Below are positions 54,009 to 64,000 of a stretch of 64,000 nucleotides of DNA, piece after piece. The stretch comes from Ancylostoma caninum. Taxonomy: Eukaryota > Nematoda > Chromadorea > Rhabditida > Ancylostomatidae. The notes beneath the pieces were generated by a model. That model was given only the letters and a program-made list of their open reading frames with translations. It had not been told where the DNA came from and did no database searches. Made by a program: the position numbers and the translations under genes. The stretch is taken from contig JBAJFG010000559.1 of the NCBI GenBank assembly GCA_037903475.1, positions 744,001 to 808,000 of the forward strand. Reading direction: 5' to 3'. Each line of letters begins with the position of its first letter. Position 1 is the stretch's first letter.

Positions 54009-55075
54009 CAGGGTGGTTGAGAATTGTCATCGCACCTACCTAAAATCGAATAAAATTTCAGGTAAGGATTCATTTATAATACAATTCAGATATAAGACAG
54101 CCCTCATGGAGGCAAGAGAGTTGCTACGGCTTAAATTTCCCTGTGCTGACTCACTAGAGTTAAGGACTACCAAACACAATCTTGCCGAATTTTATCACTG
54201 AGCATTGAGCATCGCCCTGCTCTACATCATTTCCAAACACAGCGAACTTCTAAACTCTAGTTTTTTTCTCTAGTTTTTCTAGTCTCAATTCACTGTTCTA
54301 GTGCACACCAAAGATTTGGACTCGTAATATTCTGTTGTGCTGTGGCAGTGGCACAAAATAAGATGTTGATTTTTTCAGCGAGAATCGCGCTATGGCGCCT
54401 TCAGCTCCCAAGTGGATGTACATATCCCCGCTGACAGAGAAAAATTCGGAAACAGTTCAATAATTATTGATCAGCAAAGGGTCTACACAGTCTTCGATGT
54501 GCGGTCTCGGTGAGCGGTCGACAGCTCCTAACTACGCTTCTACCATGAAAAGAAGACTCCGATCCAATCCGGCATGGGCCACCGTGGGTCGTATGCCCAC
54601 TTATCCACCGCACCACATACAACTCCGCCGTATGTTTGCTGTTTTTCAACTTTAGCTTCCGTACGAAAGGCAGAAAGCTGTCTCAATGTTTTCGTGGAGA
54701 ACGTGAAACTTGGTATCGGCCCACCTGACACGATGATTCGCGGATGACGCTAGATAGATGTATCTAATGCAGAAGCTACCAGGAACTCCAGACGGTAAAA
54801 GCTTGCAAAGGCGGCTTGACGACAAAAAGAAGAAAACTCAAGCGTATATTATGAAGTTGAAGTGAAATTCAAGTAATGTATGTGTGGAGATGGTATGAAA
54901 ACGGTGGACTCTTCGCAAATTCAGTACGATATCAACCGTACCGTTGCGATGTAGAGATTAAATAAATAAATAAATAAAGGGTCTACAAACTGTCCTTGAA
55001 ATTAGAACTCATGATGGCTCACTGTAAGGTTTTAGAGTCAAAGTATAAGTGCACGGGTAATTTTCGGCCACCCTG
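54009..55075. mobile_element. Tc1/mariner-type MITE carrying a nested SINE-like element
   Basis: The left end CAGGGTGGTTGAGAATT follows TA (54007-54008). The right end is the inverted CAGGGTGGCCGAAAATT, followed by TA (55076-55077). Ends match at 14 of 17 positions and the TA duplication is intact. Without the nested unit at 54488-54972 and its duplicated target, the element is about 570 bp. No transposase is seen. Confidence 0.75.
54488..54972 (+). mobile_element. SINE-like retroposon, copy 2, 12-bp target-site duplication
   Basis: 485 bp flanked by AAAGGGTCTACA at 54476-54487 and 54973-54984. The body has TGAGCGGTCGAC near the left and GTTGCGATGTAGAG at the right, ending in a (AAATA)n tail. 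It is homologous to the insert at about 33920-34345 in the CR1 relic. Perfect duplications, a tail and the lack of coding capacity make it a short retroposon. There is no clear A or B box, so it is not obviously tRNA-derived. Confidence 0.85.
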
Positions 55076-55077
55076 TA

Positions 55078-57000
55078 GAAAGAGAAATATTAGATTATAC
55101 TTAGGTAATCTTACTACTGCAGGAAATACCCACTGTTTGTAACTTCAATGAGAACATTAAGAGATACCGAAAAAGAATTCAGCGTGAGGGGGAGAGATGG
55201 ATATAGAGGGGGAAAAAATTACGTGTTTGAAATCCCTACATAGGATCAATAACAACTTGGCACGAATTAGGCAGGACACATTCGTGCGATTCTTCGATCA
55301 ACTCTAAATTTAAGTACTTCGGATGGAAGTGTTGTTCAAGAAGTCGAAAAAGTCATTCATTCAAACATTCGGGAAAGTCCAACGGTGATAGAACTCGATT
55401 ATCTGAGTGTACGAATATTTGAAAAAATTGATATCAAAGTGCATCAGGTAGACGTCATCCTATGGCGCGTAAACTTATATTCCTAGGTAGAACTATGACA
55501 TGTCATATCTAGAGTGAGAAATTTGATTTAGATTTAGAATACATCTGTGGACTACGTTTCTGTACCCGTGCTCATGCTCATGATGTCGCTCACCTAGGTT
55601 CAAGACCGAGAAAAACTAAAAACAATAAATAGGAAATAAAAAATGAGCGAAAATTTTCCGATCAGGAACCGAAAAAAAAAACACGGAGACGGGAAGATAT
55701 GTGCTGCATTACTGCTGTCACTGCTTGCTGGTACTTTTCAAGAGTAAAGAAGGATTTGAAGTTTCGAATGGTATCAAGAGAAGTATTATTGTCTTCCTTC
55801 TGTTATAAGAGCAAGTATGTAGGAAATAGAAAAAATGAGCAGTGAGCCCTCGACAAACCATGATATAACCTTGAAGTATTAAATTTAGAAGATAAGAATG
55901 AAAATATGATATCTGGGAAAAAACAACCCGAATACATGAAGTGCATAGATGGGGATCGAGCACCATCATGGATCTATGAACTCTAGCGACTGGATCTGGA
56001 TAACCAAATGAATAATAAGAACTTCAAAATTTTGCTGAAATAACCAGTATCAGGAACTCCGAAATGCATCGAGTAGATGGCTTCGAAAACATTGAAAATC
56101 CAAGCTAGCATTGATAGTCGTGATCAAAACTGATATGTAGCAGAAAGAAAACTAAGGCATGAGCAAAGTTATGGCAAAGTTGTTCACTTTCTAAGCAAGA
56201 ACGCAAAGAGCAACCGTAAGCAGTAATTCAGGTACTGCAGATGACAGTATGACTGTCACAAAGCGGAACGAAACCGATCTTCAGTAAAGAAAGCATTGCT
56301 CAAGTGCACACATAAACATATTCTTACCTCTAATAGCAATACCCAAATCCTATCGCAATTTGGCCCGTGACCATATTTGATCTGCTTGGTCATTTTCACA
56401 AAATGATCTGGCTTTTCAAAAGCAGCGCGCTTAGCTTTAAATTAATATTCGCGAGGGCATACATGGACCATGTACGGGAAACCCGTCCGTTTAACGGTTT
56501 TACAGAGTTGATCAAACGATGAGTTGCTGAGCCATGCATGGCTGGTCCAGGGTAATCCAACAAACAACTACAAAAATCTTCGAATGAGATGCCGGTCTGG
56601 GCCGTTTTAGCACCGTCTGGATGGCGAAATAGCCGTGACGGGAACGAATCGCATTCTACCGGTCATAAATCTGCCTCAGACTGTATGGTGGTTTATCGGA
56701 CATTTATTGCACTCCAGCACCGCATAGAAATAGGTATTTCCATAGTTCTTTTCAAAATCCTCAACCTTAGGATAGCGCATGAAGCAGCTGATGTACATTG
56801 CCGGTCAATCGCTCTTGCATCACAAAATACTGCCAGTCAGATCTGCCGCACTGCACACCTACGCGATGCGACATTCCAGCTGGGTCCTGGTTGTGGTTGT
56901 TTGGTGTTGCCGGTATTGATGTTTTGCGTATGCTTTCACCCAAGTAATTTGAAATAATAACAAAGGCACAAAGAAAACGGTGGAAATCACCGGGAAGGAA
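55078..57000. other. Unassigned sequence
   Basis: About 1.9 kb, AT-rich on the left, with no coding motif, repeat partner or RNA that I recognise. An open frame at 56589-56957 has no domain. Confidence 0.4.
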
Positions 57001-57012
57001 CGGCGTCTAGCT

Positions 57013-57067
57013 GGTCTGCGCGCCGCGTTCGTGGTGGCCGCGTTCGTGGTGCAACGCGGCAGACCAA
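57013..57067. repeat. GC-rich hairpin with internal 14-bp direct repeat
   Basis: GGTCTGCGCGCCGCGTT pairs with AACGCGGCAGACC, with a small bulge. The loop holds CGCGTTCGTGGTG twice, the first copy overlapping the left stem. Function unknown. Confidence 0.6.
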
Positions 57068-57069
57068 AC

Positions 57070-59100
57070 GAGCGGTGTTCCGTGGTGCGAGAGTGATTTA
57101 CCAGCCCTGTGTGGATTCACTTCCTATAAGTCACAAAAGACATCAAGATCCAGCTGATGCTTGCTATGGTATTGATTTTCCGTGAACGTTTATAATCCGT
57201 TCCAAGTTTATTGTTGTGCAAAATGAGCCGCGGCTGCATGTGATCGATACGATCAGTTTGGGCAAGCTTCCGCGTTTTTGGACACGCGCCGCGTCCCTTC
57301 CGGGAGTTCCGTCTAGCATTCATTAACTTTGGAGTACAGTACATACTCCGTTCCAGTAAAGGACCGTAGTCCATCTCCTAGAGAATTTCGCCTCTCTCCA
57401 CTGTCTCCCCGAACTTTGGAGCTGCATCATAACAAATTCCTACGTCTTTGGGTCTCCCCTAAGTAGACTTCAGCACGAACGCACTCCCCTGCAGACTCAT
57501 TATCAAGTAACCATCGAGCAGTCGGAAGCTGAGAAGCAGATGCCCCTCTGCGTCTCTAACCGGCCAGCGCTCGCGACCGCAGGCGTCGTCTGCGGTCGCA
57601 ATTTATGTTTCACAAGGCACTCCTCCAGGACAGAAAAAAGACGGCAGACGTTGAGCGTGCGTCTTCGACCAGAGAGAACCTCTGCCCCCAAGGCTGCAGG
57701 CTCCGTGCGCACGTGTGACTCACGTCGCCCACGAGCAAAAACGTTAAGCCCGTAAACTAAGCGCAATCAATGGAACCCATTCCGAAGATGACGCCGATGA
57801 AGAGAAACACCTCGTACACGTGAAAATCAGTCGTGTCCCTGTGAAGTGGAACTCTGCGCTGCTTTGATAGCTGAGAAATTGCGAGAATGACATGTTCGCC
57901 ACTTATGTTTTCAATGAATAGCTTCCAGAAGCCAATAGTGGCCCATCTGGTGGGCTGCTAGTGGCTATTGTCTTCCTAATGTCACCGAAACCTTATCCCA
58001 CTCAAGTATTACCATGCTTTGGTTCCTGAAAGAAAGTCCAAATCTCTTTAATTCTAAGGATAAATCCATAAATAGGTTAATTGCCAACTCATACACACTA
58101 TTTTCCGCACAGATTTGATAATGAAACGATTTCGGGGGTAGAACTAGATGGCCACAGTAGCTTCTTCGCCGTAGCTGAGCTATTCGCCTTTACAAGGCCG
58201 GCATGCATACTTGAGATTACCCATGGTAAGCGTATCAACGTACTCGAATTTACCTAGCACCCTTACCTAGCAGCCATCTACCTGCGTGCCCATACGCGAC
58301 GTTGCCTTTATCCAGTCGCTACCCATGCGTAATCATATCCTTAACAATAAGCTACTCATCCTCGCAGTGATGCATGCGGGCCCAAGAGAAGGATGCACCA
58401 TTGGGGTTGCGGAAGGTAAACGGGAGGAAGTAAAAGAAGGTGTTAATGCACGCAAATTTACTTATTGTTAACACGGGCTTCGACTTATTCACCCTGGGTA
58501 ATCTCAGTGATGTCCGGCTCAGTGGTGGACAAGGAAGTTTTCAAGGTTCCGTAGCCAAGCACGAGTAATGGCTTAAAACATGTATACTGCACGCACGAGA
58601 TGTACTGCCACGCCTTAGCCGGGTATGCCTGACATCTATTTCCAGGGTCTGGATGTGTTTATTGGAAGGGTGGGTAATCTCATACCCATTATCCATGGAT
58701 AGCAGCTGCGTGCAACTAACGTCGCACGTGGGTAAACATGTTCCACGGAATGTAAAGGGTTAATTTCCGTGCGTTAACACGTATACCATGGATTATTTCA
58801 ATTATGCATCTGAGGGATAGGAATTTCATACTGGGTCAGCCCCTTTCTACTGCAGGGATAATTGGCATAAAGTCCAGTGGCTGAAAACCGCACATGGACA
58901 CTACAATATAGTAGTGGAAACGGTGGCAATGAAATGAGTGGAAGCGCAGGCAATCAGAGCGCGCCCAATCCCGTGTACTCTCTTGCAAATATGCTTGTCC
59001 TCCTGTGCAAAGCCGTTCCAACTACGAGTGTTTGTCTTGTCATATGGAGGCTCAGCATTCCAGAAACTATCATGAAAAATAAGGAAAAAGAAGAGAGAGA
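57070..59100. other. Unassigned; GC-rich open segment and loose TTACCC-type repeats
   Basis: 57503-57766 is GC-rich and open on both strands, with no domain. From 58200 to 58770 short phrases such as GAGATTACCCA, GGTAATCTCA and GTTAACACG recur in both orientations, with relatives at 1190, 3880-3960 and 60690. This looks like a degraded family of inverted or tandem repeats. 57931-57980 holds a small hairpin, CCAATAGTGGCCCATC / GGTGGGCTGCTAGTGG. Confidence 0.3.
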
Positions 59101-59107
59101 AGAATAA

Positions 59108-59407
59108 TCACGCGCAAGGCCATGAATATTCACCCGGTTTATGCTCTTCCTCAGTCCTTTTATCCATGAACTGAACAGAACCATATGAAGTGGTCTGCAC
59201 CGTCAGTTCTGGCACTCTGCTGCGATCCTGCCTGACCCTTTTACTCCAACTTCTCATAGAACTTTTTTGCTGGACTGACATGTGTTTGCCCAATACTTTT
59301 TCAGTAAGTTTTTGCCGAGTGGAACACGAGGAGAGAGGAGTAGCGACAAGAGTAGGCTCGGACGTGGAACGTAAAAAAGCAGTTCGATGATTTCTTTGCA
59401 GAACCAC
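59108..59407 (-). CDS. Candidate terminal exon of an unrecognised gene
   Basis: Open for about 99 codons on the minus strand, with coding-like composition: RSTSEPTLVATPLSSCSTRQ, KLTEKVLGKHMSVQQKSSMR, RTEEEHKPGEYSWPCA and a stop at 59108-59110. The Ser/Thr/charged mix and lack of low-quality residues suggest real coding sequence, possibly from a degraded or unannotated gene. I did not find an upstream exon with confidence, and the start of this block is arbitrary. Confidence 0.35.
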   Translation of the reverse strand: MVLQRNHRTAFLRSTSEPTLVATPLSSCSTRQKLTEKVLGKHMSVQQKSSMRSWSKRVRQDRSRVPELTVQTTSYGSVQFMDKRTEEEHKPGEYSWPCA

Positions 59408-59409
59408 AC

Positions 59410-61000
59410 TTGCACAAAATGTTTGACGACCAGAATGAAAGTCTCGCCAGGGCAGACATTATAAAAAAGGCTTAAAGAATGGTACAGTGAGCAGAATAGA
59501 AACAGATTAGTTACTTTGAAGGAAATTAGCAAAATGAGCAGATGATACACCAGTCCGTCAAGAAGAAAATCATCTTTCAGCTTATCTCATTACTCGTATA
59601 CGGATGTTTCTCCCCATTGACAGCACTTTGGGCAAACGGGCCGATGATATAAAGTGGATTCAAATGTGTGTTAGAGGACACGTACCACTAGCTTAGCAAG
59701 GACACTTCGTTTTTCTGCTCCTGCTTTATACTGAGCTCAGTGATTTTTATGACAGTGGGAGGATCGAAATGCGATAATGAAACTATATGTGGAGACTGTA
59801 GTTCCGTGTGTAATCCTCGACAACACAGTTGGGACTATGGTGTATCCGTCAGCTCGTTTGTTAAGGGAGTTAAGCTGTCCATAGTTGAGGATATTTGGAA
59901 ATACAAGGAGGGCGCAGGTTATTGCACATTGTTTGCTCAATTATGTATTTCTCCTCCAAAGACTAAGGCTTTGTGAAAATCTTTTCTCTACGAAATAGAG
60001 AAAGGTTTGAGGTATGTATTAGGGCTGCGTTCTGTGGGAGGTTTTGTTGCACTTGGCATCGAATTATATTCTCAGAAAAATGCGGTTGTGGTGAAAATTC
60101 TTCACCCAATGTCCACTAAATCTTCGAGGGAGCTTCAAAACTCGCATACCTCTTAAGGCCCAAGGAGTGCACTTACTGCACTTACCGAAGGTTCGTGCCG
60201 CTTTCCATGAGAACGGATTTCAGGAAACATGGAAGAGAAAAACGACGCCTACTCCACGCTTTGACCGTAGCATTGTTCACCTCTTCAGAAGTCCATGAAA
60301 GAGTGACAGACTTCAGAACGCTCCAGATGACATGAACATGGTTTAAGTTCAGTGATTTCTGGGGTGAACCTTTGCTTAGTTGTGATGCGATCAGGACAGA
60401 AACGTTGTCTGTTTTGTATCCCTGAGTATTTCCAGATTGAAGGGGTTCGGCATCACCATTCTAGAGGGTCTACATTTTCTTTTCAAAGCAACCACAGGCA
60501 CCAGTCAAAGCGGATGATGAAGCAGAAAGAACTGACATGAAAACTCGCTTCCAGAATATCCCGTCACGAAGAAATTTACCTCTAAGAAAAGTAGTTTGAA
60601 ATTCCTCTGAGTAGCGGCCGCATCATTCAGATTACTCAAGGAAAATGTGTTAAAATCTCGCAAGCTTAACCATCGTTAGCGAGTACGTGACCATTTTTAC
60701 CCTGCGTAATCTCAATGACGGATTCAGATTCAGGTCACGACAGGAGCAATTTGAAGGCAGACAGGCAAACAAGCACTCATCTCAAAAACGAATAAACATT
60801 TTCACACTTTCGCAGCAGAGCGTGCCCTTATCATCCATATCACCTAGGGACGACAGGCGATTTTTCGATTCAGAAACAGCTGGGAAACGAATTTGGTCAG
60901 GCGAAGTAGCAAGGAAAGGTGATGTTTTTAGACAAAGGTTTCAAATCGGGCGGAAAGTTCGTCGCAATCTCATAGACATCCAATGAGGAGAAACGATAGC
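59410..61000. other. Unassigned sequence
   Basis: Open frames at 59740-59976 and 60687-60986 have no recognisable domain. Confidence 0.35.
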
Positions 61001-61430
61001 TTTCTAGCCGTGGACGGCCACTAAAAAACGCAAAATAGTGACAACTCGTCCCCAGGAACGTCACTGATAACACGAGCACGGCTTCGATTCGCTCACCCAC
61101 GTACGTGCCGTTACCGCTCCGAGCGCCAATAAAATGGATGCGAGGCGTAGCCGACGGAACAGCGCGCGCACGTATCGGACACTGGTGCAACCGGACTATT
61201 TCAGCCACTGTGGGCTTGCCCACATGGGCAGTACCTCTCAGAGGCTCCCGGGTGGGGTCAGCGTAGACCCGCCCTCCGTTGCGTGCTCTCGATGTCCGCA
61301 ATTACGTGACATCTGTCACGCTCCCATCGGTCTCGGTGTAAAATGCTCCTGCTGGGCGCACCGTGCGACGAGTTGATTTTCGAACTGCGAGGTTTTGGCG
61401 GCGACCATGAGAGCTGCTAACTCGATTTTG
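61000..61430 (-). repeat. GC-rich segment, probable dispersed repeat
   Basis: GC-rich island in AT-rich surroundings, open on the minus strand in adjoining frames (IHFIGARSGNGTYVGERIEA and VLVLSVTFLGTSCHYFAF). Composition and sharp borders suggest an inserted repeat rather than a host exon. No second copy is in this window. Confidence 0.3.
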
Positions 61431-62744
61431 GAACTGCAAATGGTGTTAAAATAAATTAAGCAAACGCTGTAGCAGATCGAACAATGGAGAGGGTGGAAAC
61501 CTATTAATTTAGCGGATTCAATCAACTTACTAATTCTTTAATATTAACAAACTTTAATATTTAAATGTTGATATCTGATATTTGAGTTTTAGCAGCTTTA
61601 ACAATAATAAATTTATTAGCGGTTTTGAAGCTGACTCTAAGAATTGAAAGAATTGAGACCTCAAAAAGAAGATAGCCTTACAGTCTCTTCATTGGTGACA
61701 CAGACAAGTGCGGAGGGGGAGCCCCGTCATGAAAAATTGAAGCCGCCGATATTTCGTGGACCCCCATGGCAAGAATTTTAAAAAGAAGACATTACAAATC
61801 TAGTATCTAACTCGAAATATTAAAGTAGGCGTTTGAAAGAGCAAAAACGAGGAAAGTAAGTTAACGAAGAGTTCTACAGTCCTTGTCAAAAAGATAGACG
61901 GATTGCACGTGCGGTTTCGTATCGTCTCGGCCGCAGAATAGCGACGGGACCTACTCGACCCTCTCTCACTCGGACCATGCTTTCTCCGCATCCATCGCTC
62001 AGGTCCTACCGCATTTCTGTAGTCACGAAAACCGTCTATTCTTTTGAGAGGGACTGTAACCTATTCGAGGACGCGCCCTCTCCCTCCGCCCTCGATGTCT
62101 TACTCGCTATTCCTGGTACATTCACTCCACATATTCAAGGTCGAATATTCAATCTTTACCCATCAATTATGTATGCTGCATCCAATGAAACATAATGAAA
62201 TGAAAGTGAAATTAATACCTTATTTGGCTTTAATTGGTCATGTTGTATACGTCAGTGCTAGTAATATAAATATTGGTTGTTACAAATCTATTCGTAAATG
62301 ACGCTCTAGAGGGGAGAGGGGTGGACAGAAACCATGGATGCATAACTATTACACTTATGTCACAGACACAGTGCACAGTATATTAAGCGATTAAAGTTCT
62401 AAAACTAAACAGTGAGCATTGCAGTGCCAGTTCAAACAGCTATAATTACTGAGAAAAACCTTCTTTAGTTCAGTGCTACCCCATCCGCTCTGCATGTTTT
62501 AAAATTCCTGAGCTTTAACGAAGGCAATGAATAGTATAACAGAACTTAGAAACCGGACTGGACGACGGTCTCATTTCAGAGGAGTCTTACCACGTTGTGC
62601 CATCACTAGCGAGAAAGTGGAAAGTTCAATCCGTTTAGCACATGGTCTTACTTTAATCTGTAGGCTTGAGATAAAATGTGGTTCATGCGTAACTATATCT
62701 AAGACAACGAACTAAGTGATCAGAATCTATCGAACTTCTCAAGA
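61431..62744. other. Unassigned sequence
   Basis: AT-rich at 61530-61620. No gene, RNA or repeat partner recognised. Confidence 0.4.
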
Positions 62745-63299
62745 CCCGTAGTAAAGTGTCCAGTGTGATCATCGCACATCACCTTCAGGGCGATGATCGC
62801 ATTTTGCGAAAGGAGTATGGTGATGATCGCCACGGCGTGTGAGACAGTTACGAACCACTGCGGCTAACAAGCTAAAACGAGTGTGACTTGTCAGGAGCAC
62901 TCTTTGATTCTGACAAGTCGTGCACGTTCGAGCTTGTTCTGTTTTGTGGGGCGGCAACATGCCTGAGTCCGTAGGCTCAAATGCATTCTGAGCAGTTCGC
63001 GCACTTGACCATACGTAATACCTTCACACCATCACCGTACTCCGAGTGAGATGCTCCTAGTACTTCACTCAGAGTCTCTTCGCCCCGCACACTATCTAGT
63101 CGCTAAACGATGGCGATCGTCGCCCTCCAGGGCGATGAGATCAGCGCCCCGCACATACGTGCTTGCAGCACCTTCACGGATGATGAGTATCTTCCATTCC
63201 TCAATGTTGGAAGGTCGTCGCGCGTGCGATCATAGCGCCAAATGTGGCGACGAGTTGTGCAGGCAGCTGATCTCACCGCCATGACACTTTACTATGGGC
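62745..63299. mobile_element. Diverged MITE with short inverted ends
   Basis: Ends CCCGTAGTAAAGTGTC (62745-62760) and, inverted, CCCATAGTAAAGTGTC (63284-63299), 15 of 16 matching. Inside, GGCGATGATCGC-type palindromic phrases and CAGGGCGATGA occur near both ends (62789-62830 and 63110-63150), in line with inverted subterminal repeats. No clear target-site duplication, so the superfamily is unknown. Confidence 0.6.
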
Positions 63300-64000
63300 C
63301 CAACTTTCAACCACGATTGTGGGATGAGCTTGGGTGGTTTTGTCCTTAGAAATTACGGTAATACTGCGCGCTCACAGGACTGAACTTTTCATCTTATCCC
63401 CCAACGATGTGCCAACACTCGAAGGAGGCCCCAACTGCAAGGAGTACGGAAGCCACGGGCCGATAGTAAATTGCACTTTTTCTATAATATAATAGTTTTC
63501 TTGGAGCGATCTGAAGCGCGTCAATTGGTTCACCCAGTAGTGATGTCAAGAAAGAAATAAAAGATCCTGAAAGAAGTGCCAAGAATAGTAACTATTACTG
63601 GCGAGGATAAGAGATAGGAAGATTGATGAGTTCGCGTTCTTGAACTTATTTGTATCACACGTCCATTGACGCAACACAGTCGCATGATCATGACTTTCTA
63701 AAAAGAGACAACTAGAAAACAGAAAAGTACAATCACGTGACAATTAGCTTTTGGAAAAGACAGAAGCGTAAGACAGTGAAGAGTAAAATATGTAGTTCCT
63801 GGGATGACAAATCACTGAGAAATTTTTTGAGAATCACCTGCTCGGTGATATAAATACATCTGACACTTTAGATAAGGAATCATCAACGACTAAAGCTACA
63901 CTAAGGCTACAGACTTGTTGTTGGCTTGTGAATCGAGAAAGCTTCCGTGAATACAAAAAAATGCTGAGCAATCACTGCAGGTCGTAAATGAGCGCAGACA
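63300..64000. other. Unassigned sequence
   Basis: No feature that I can support to the end of the window. Confidence 0.4.

Noticed and set aside
1..64000. rRNA, splice-leader RNA, LTR retrotransposons, bacterial-type operons
   Set aside because: No sequence resembling them was found on reading both strands.

Overview
This window looks like repeat-rich intergenic and intronic DNA from a nematode, most likely a clade V strongylid or hookworm-type genome. The reasons are a multi-exon gene with mostly very short introns (53-109 bp) and TTTCAG-type acceptors, no operon-like dense coding, and a mix of Tc1, mariner, PIF/Harbinger, RTE, CR1 and Penelope-like elements plus a tRNA-derived SINE. The species is inference; nothing here names it.

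Host genes are few. The clear one is an ataxin-1-type AXH-domain gene on the minus strand (exons between 53472 and 49324), which I could splice in frame into a protein of about 401 residues. Weaker candidates are two minus-strand exons at 9267-9770, a minus-strand coding stretch at 59108-59407, a small plus-strand Ser-rich ORF at 48312-48473 and a minus-strand coding remnant near 47170-47440.

Most of the rest is mobile DNA. From left to right: a hAT MITE (2735-3011); a Tc1/Tc3-like element with long inverted ends (6172-6848); a Penelope-like GIY-YIG fragment (7590-8125); a PIF/Harbinger derivative (about 10625-13209) inside another inverted-repeat element; an old mariner (14011 to about 16830) carrying two GC-rich minisatellites; a tRNA-derived SINE with 14-bp target-site duplications (17329-17614); a minisatellite composite repeat (20347-21520); a Tc1-like transposase remnant next to a mariner with perfect 31-bp ends (21960-23639); another composite repeat in reverse (23650-25615); and Harbinger nuclease and Myb/SANT-like remnants facing each other (25614-28440). 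From about 30.1 to 39.1 kb, a decayed CR1-like LINE has been split by three later insertions: a VNTR composite retroposon (30966-32503), a SINE-like retroposon (about 33920-34340) and a full-length RTE element (35528-38963) with an intact 996-codon ORF and 17-bp target-site duplications. From 40.4 to 46.2 kb there are two more VNTR composites, one split by a 1.8-kb Harbinger element whose empty site survives at 30999-31001. The right end has a MITE with a nested SINE-like element (54009-55075) and a diverged MITE (62745-63299).

The most unusual theme is the set of VNTR composite repeats. Seven minisatellite arrays in five or more loci share a GTGGACCCG-like core. At least two sit inside units with target-site duplications and conserved non-VNTR flanks, an architecture resembling primate SVA elements. 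I did not find CRISPR arrays, rRNA, or an intact canonical tRNA. Large stretches, especially 55.1-62.7 kb, gave me nothing I can assign.
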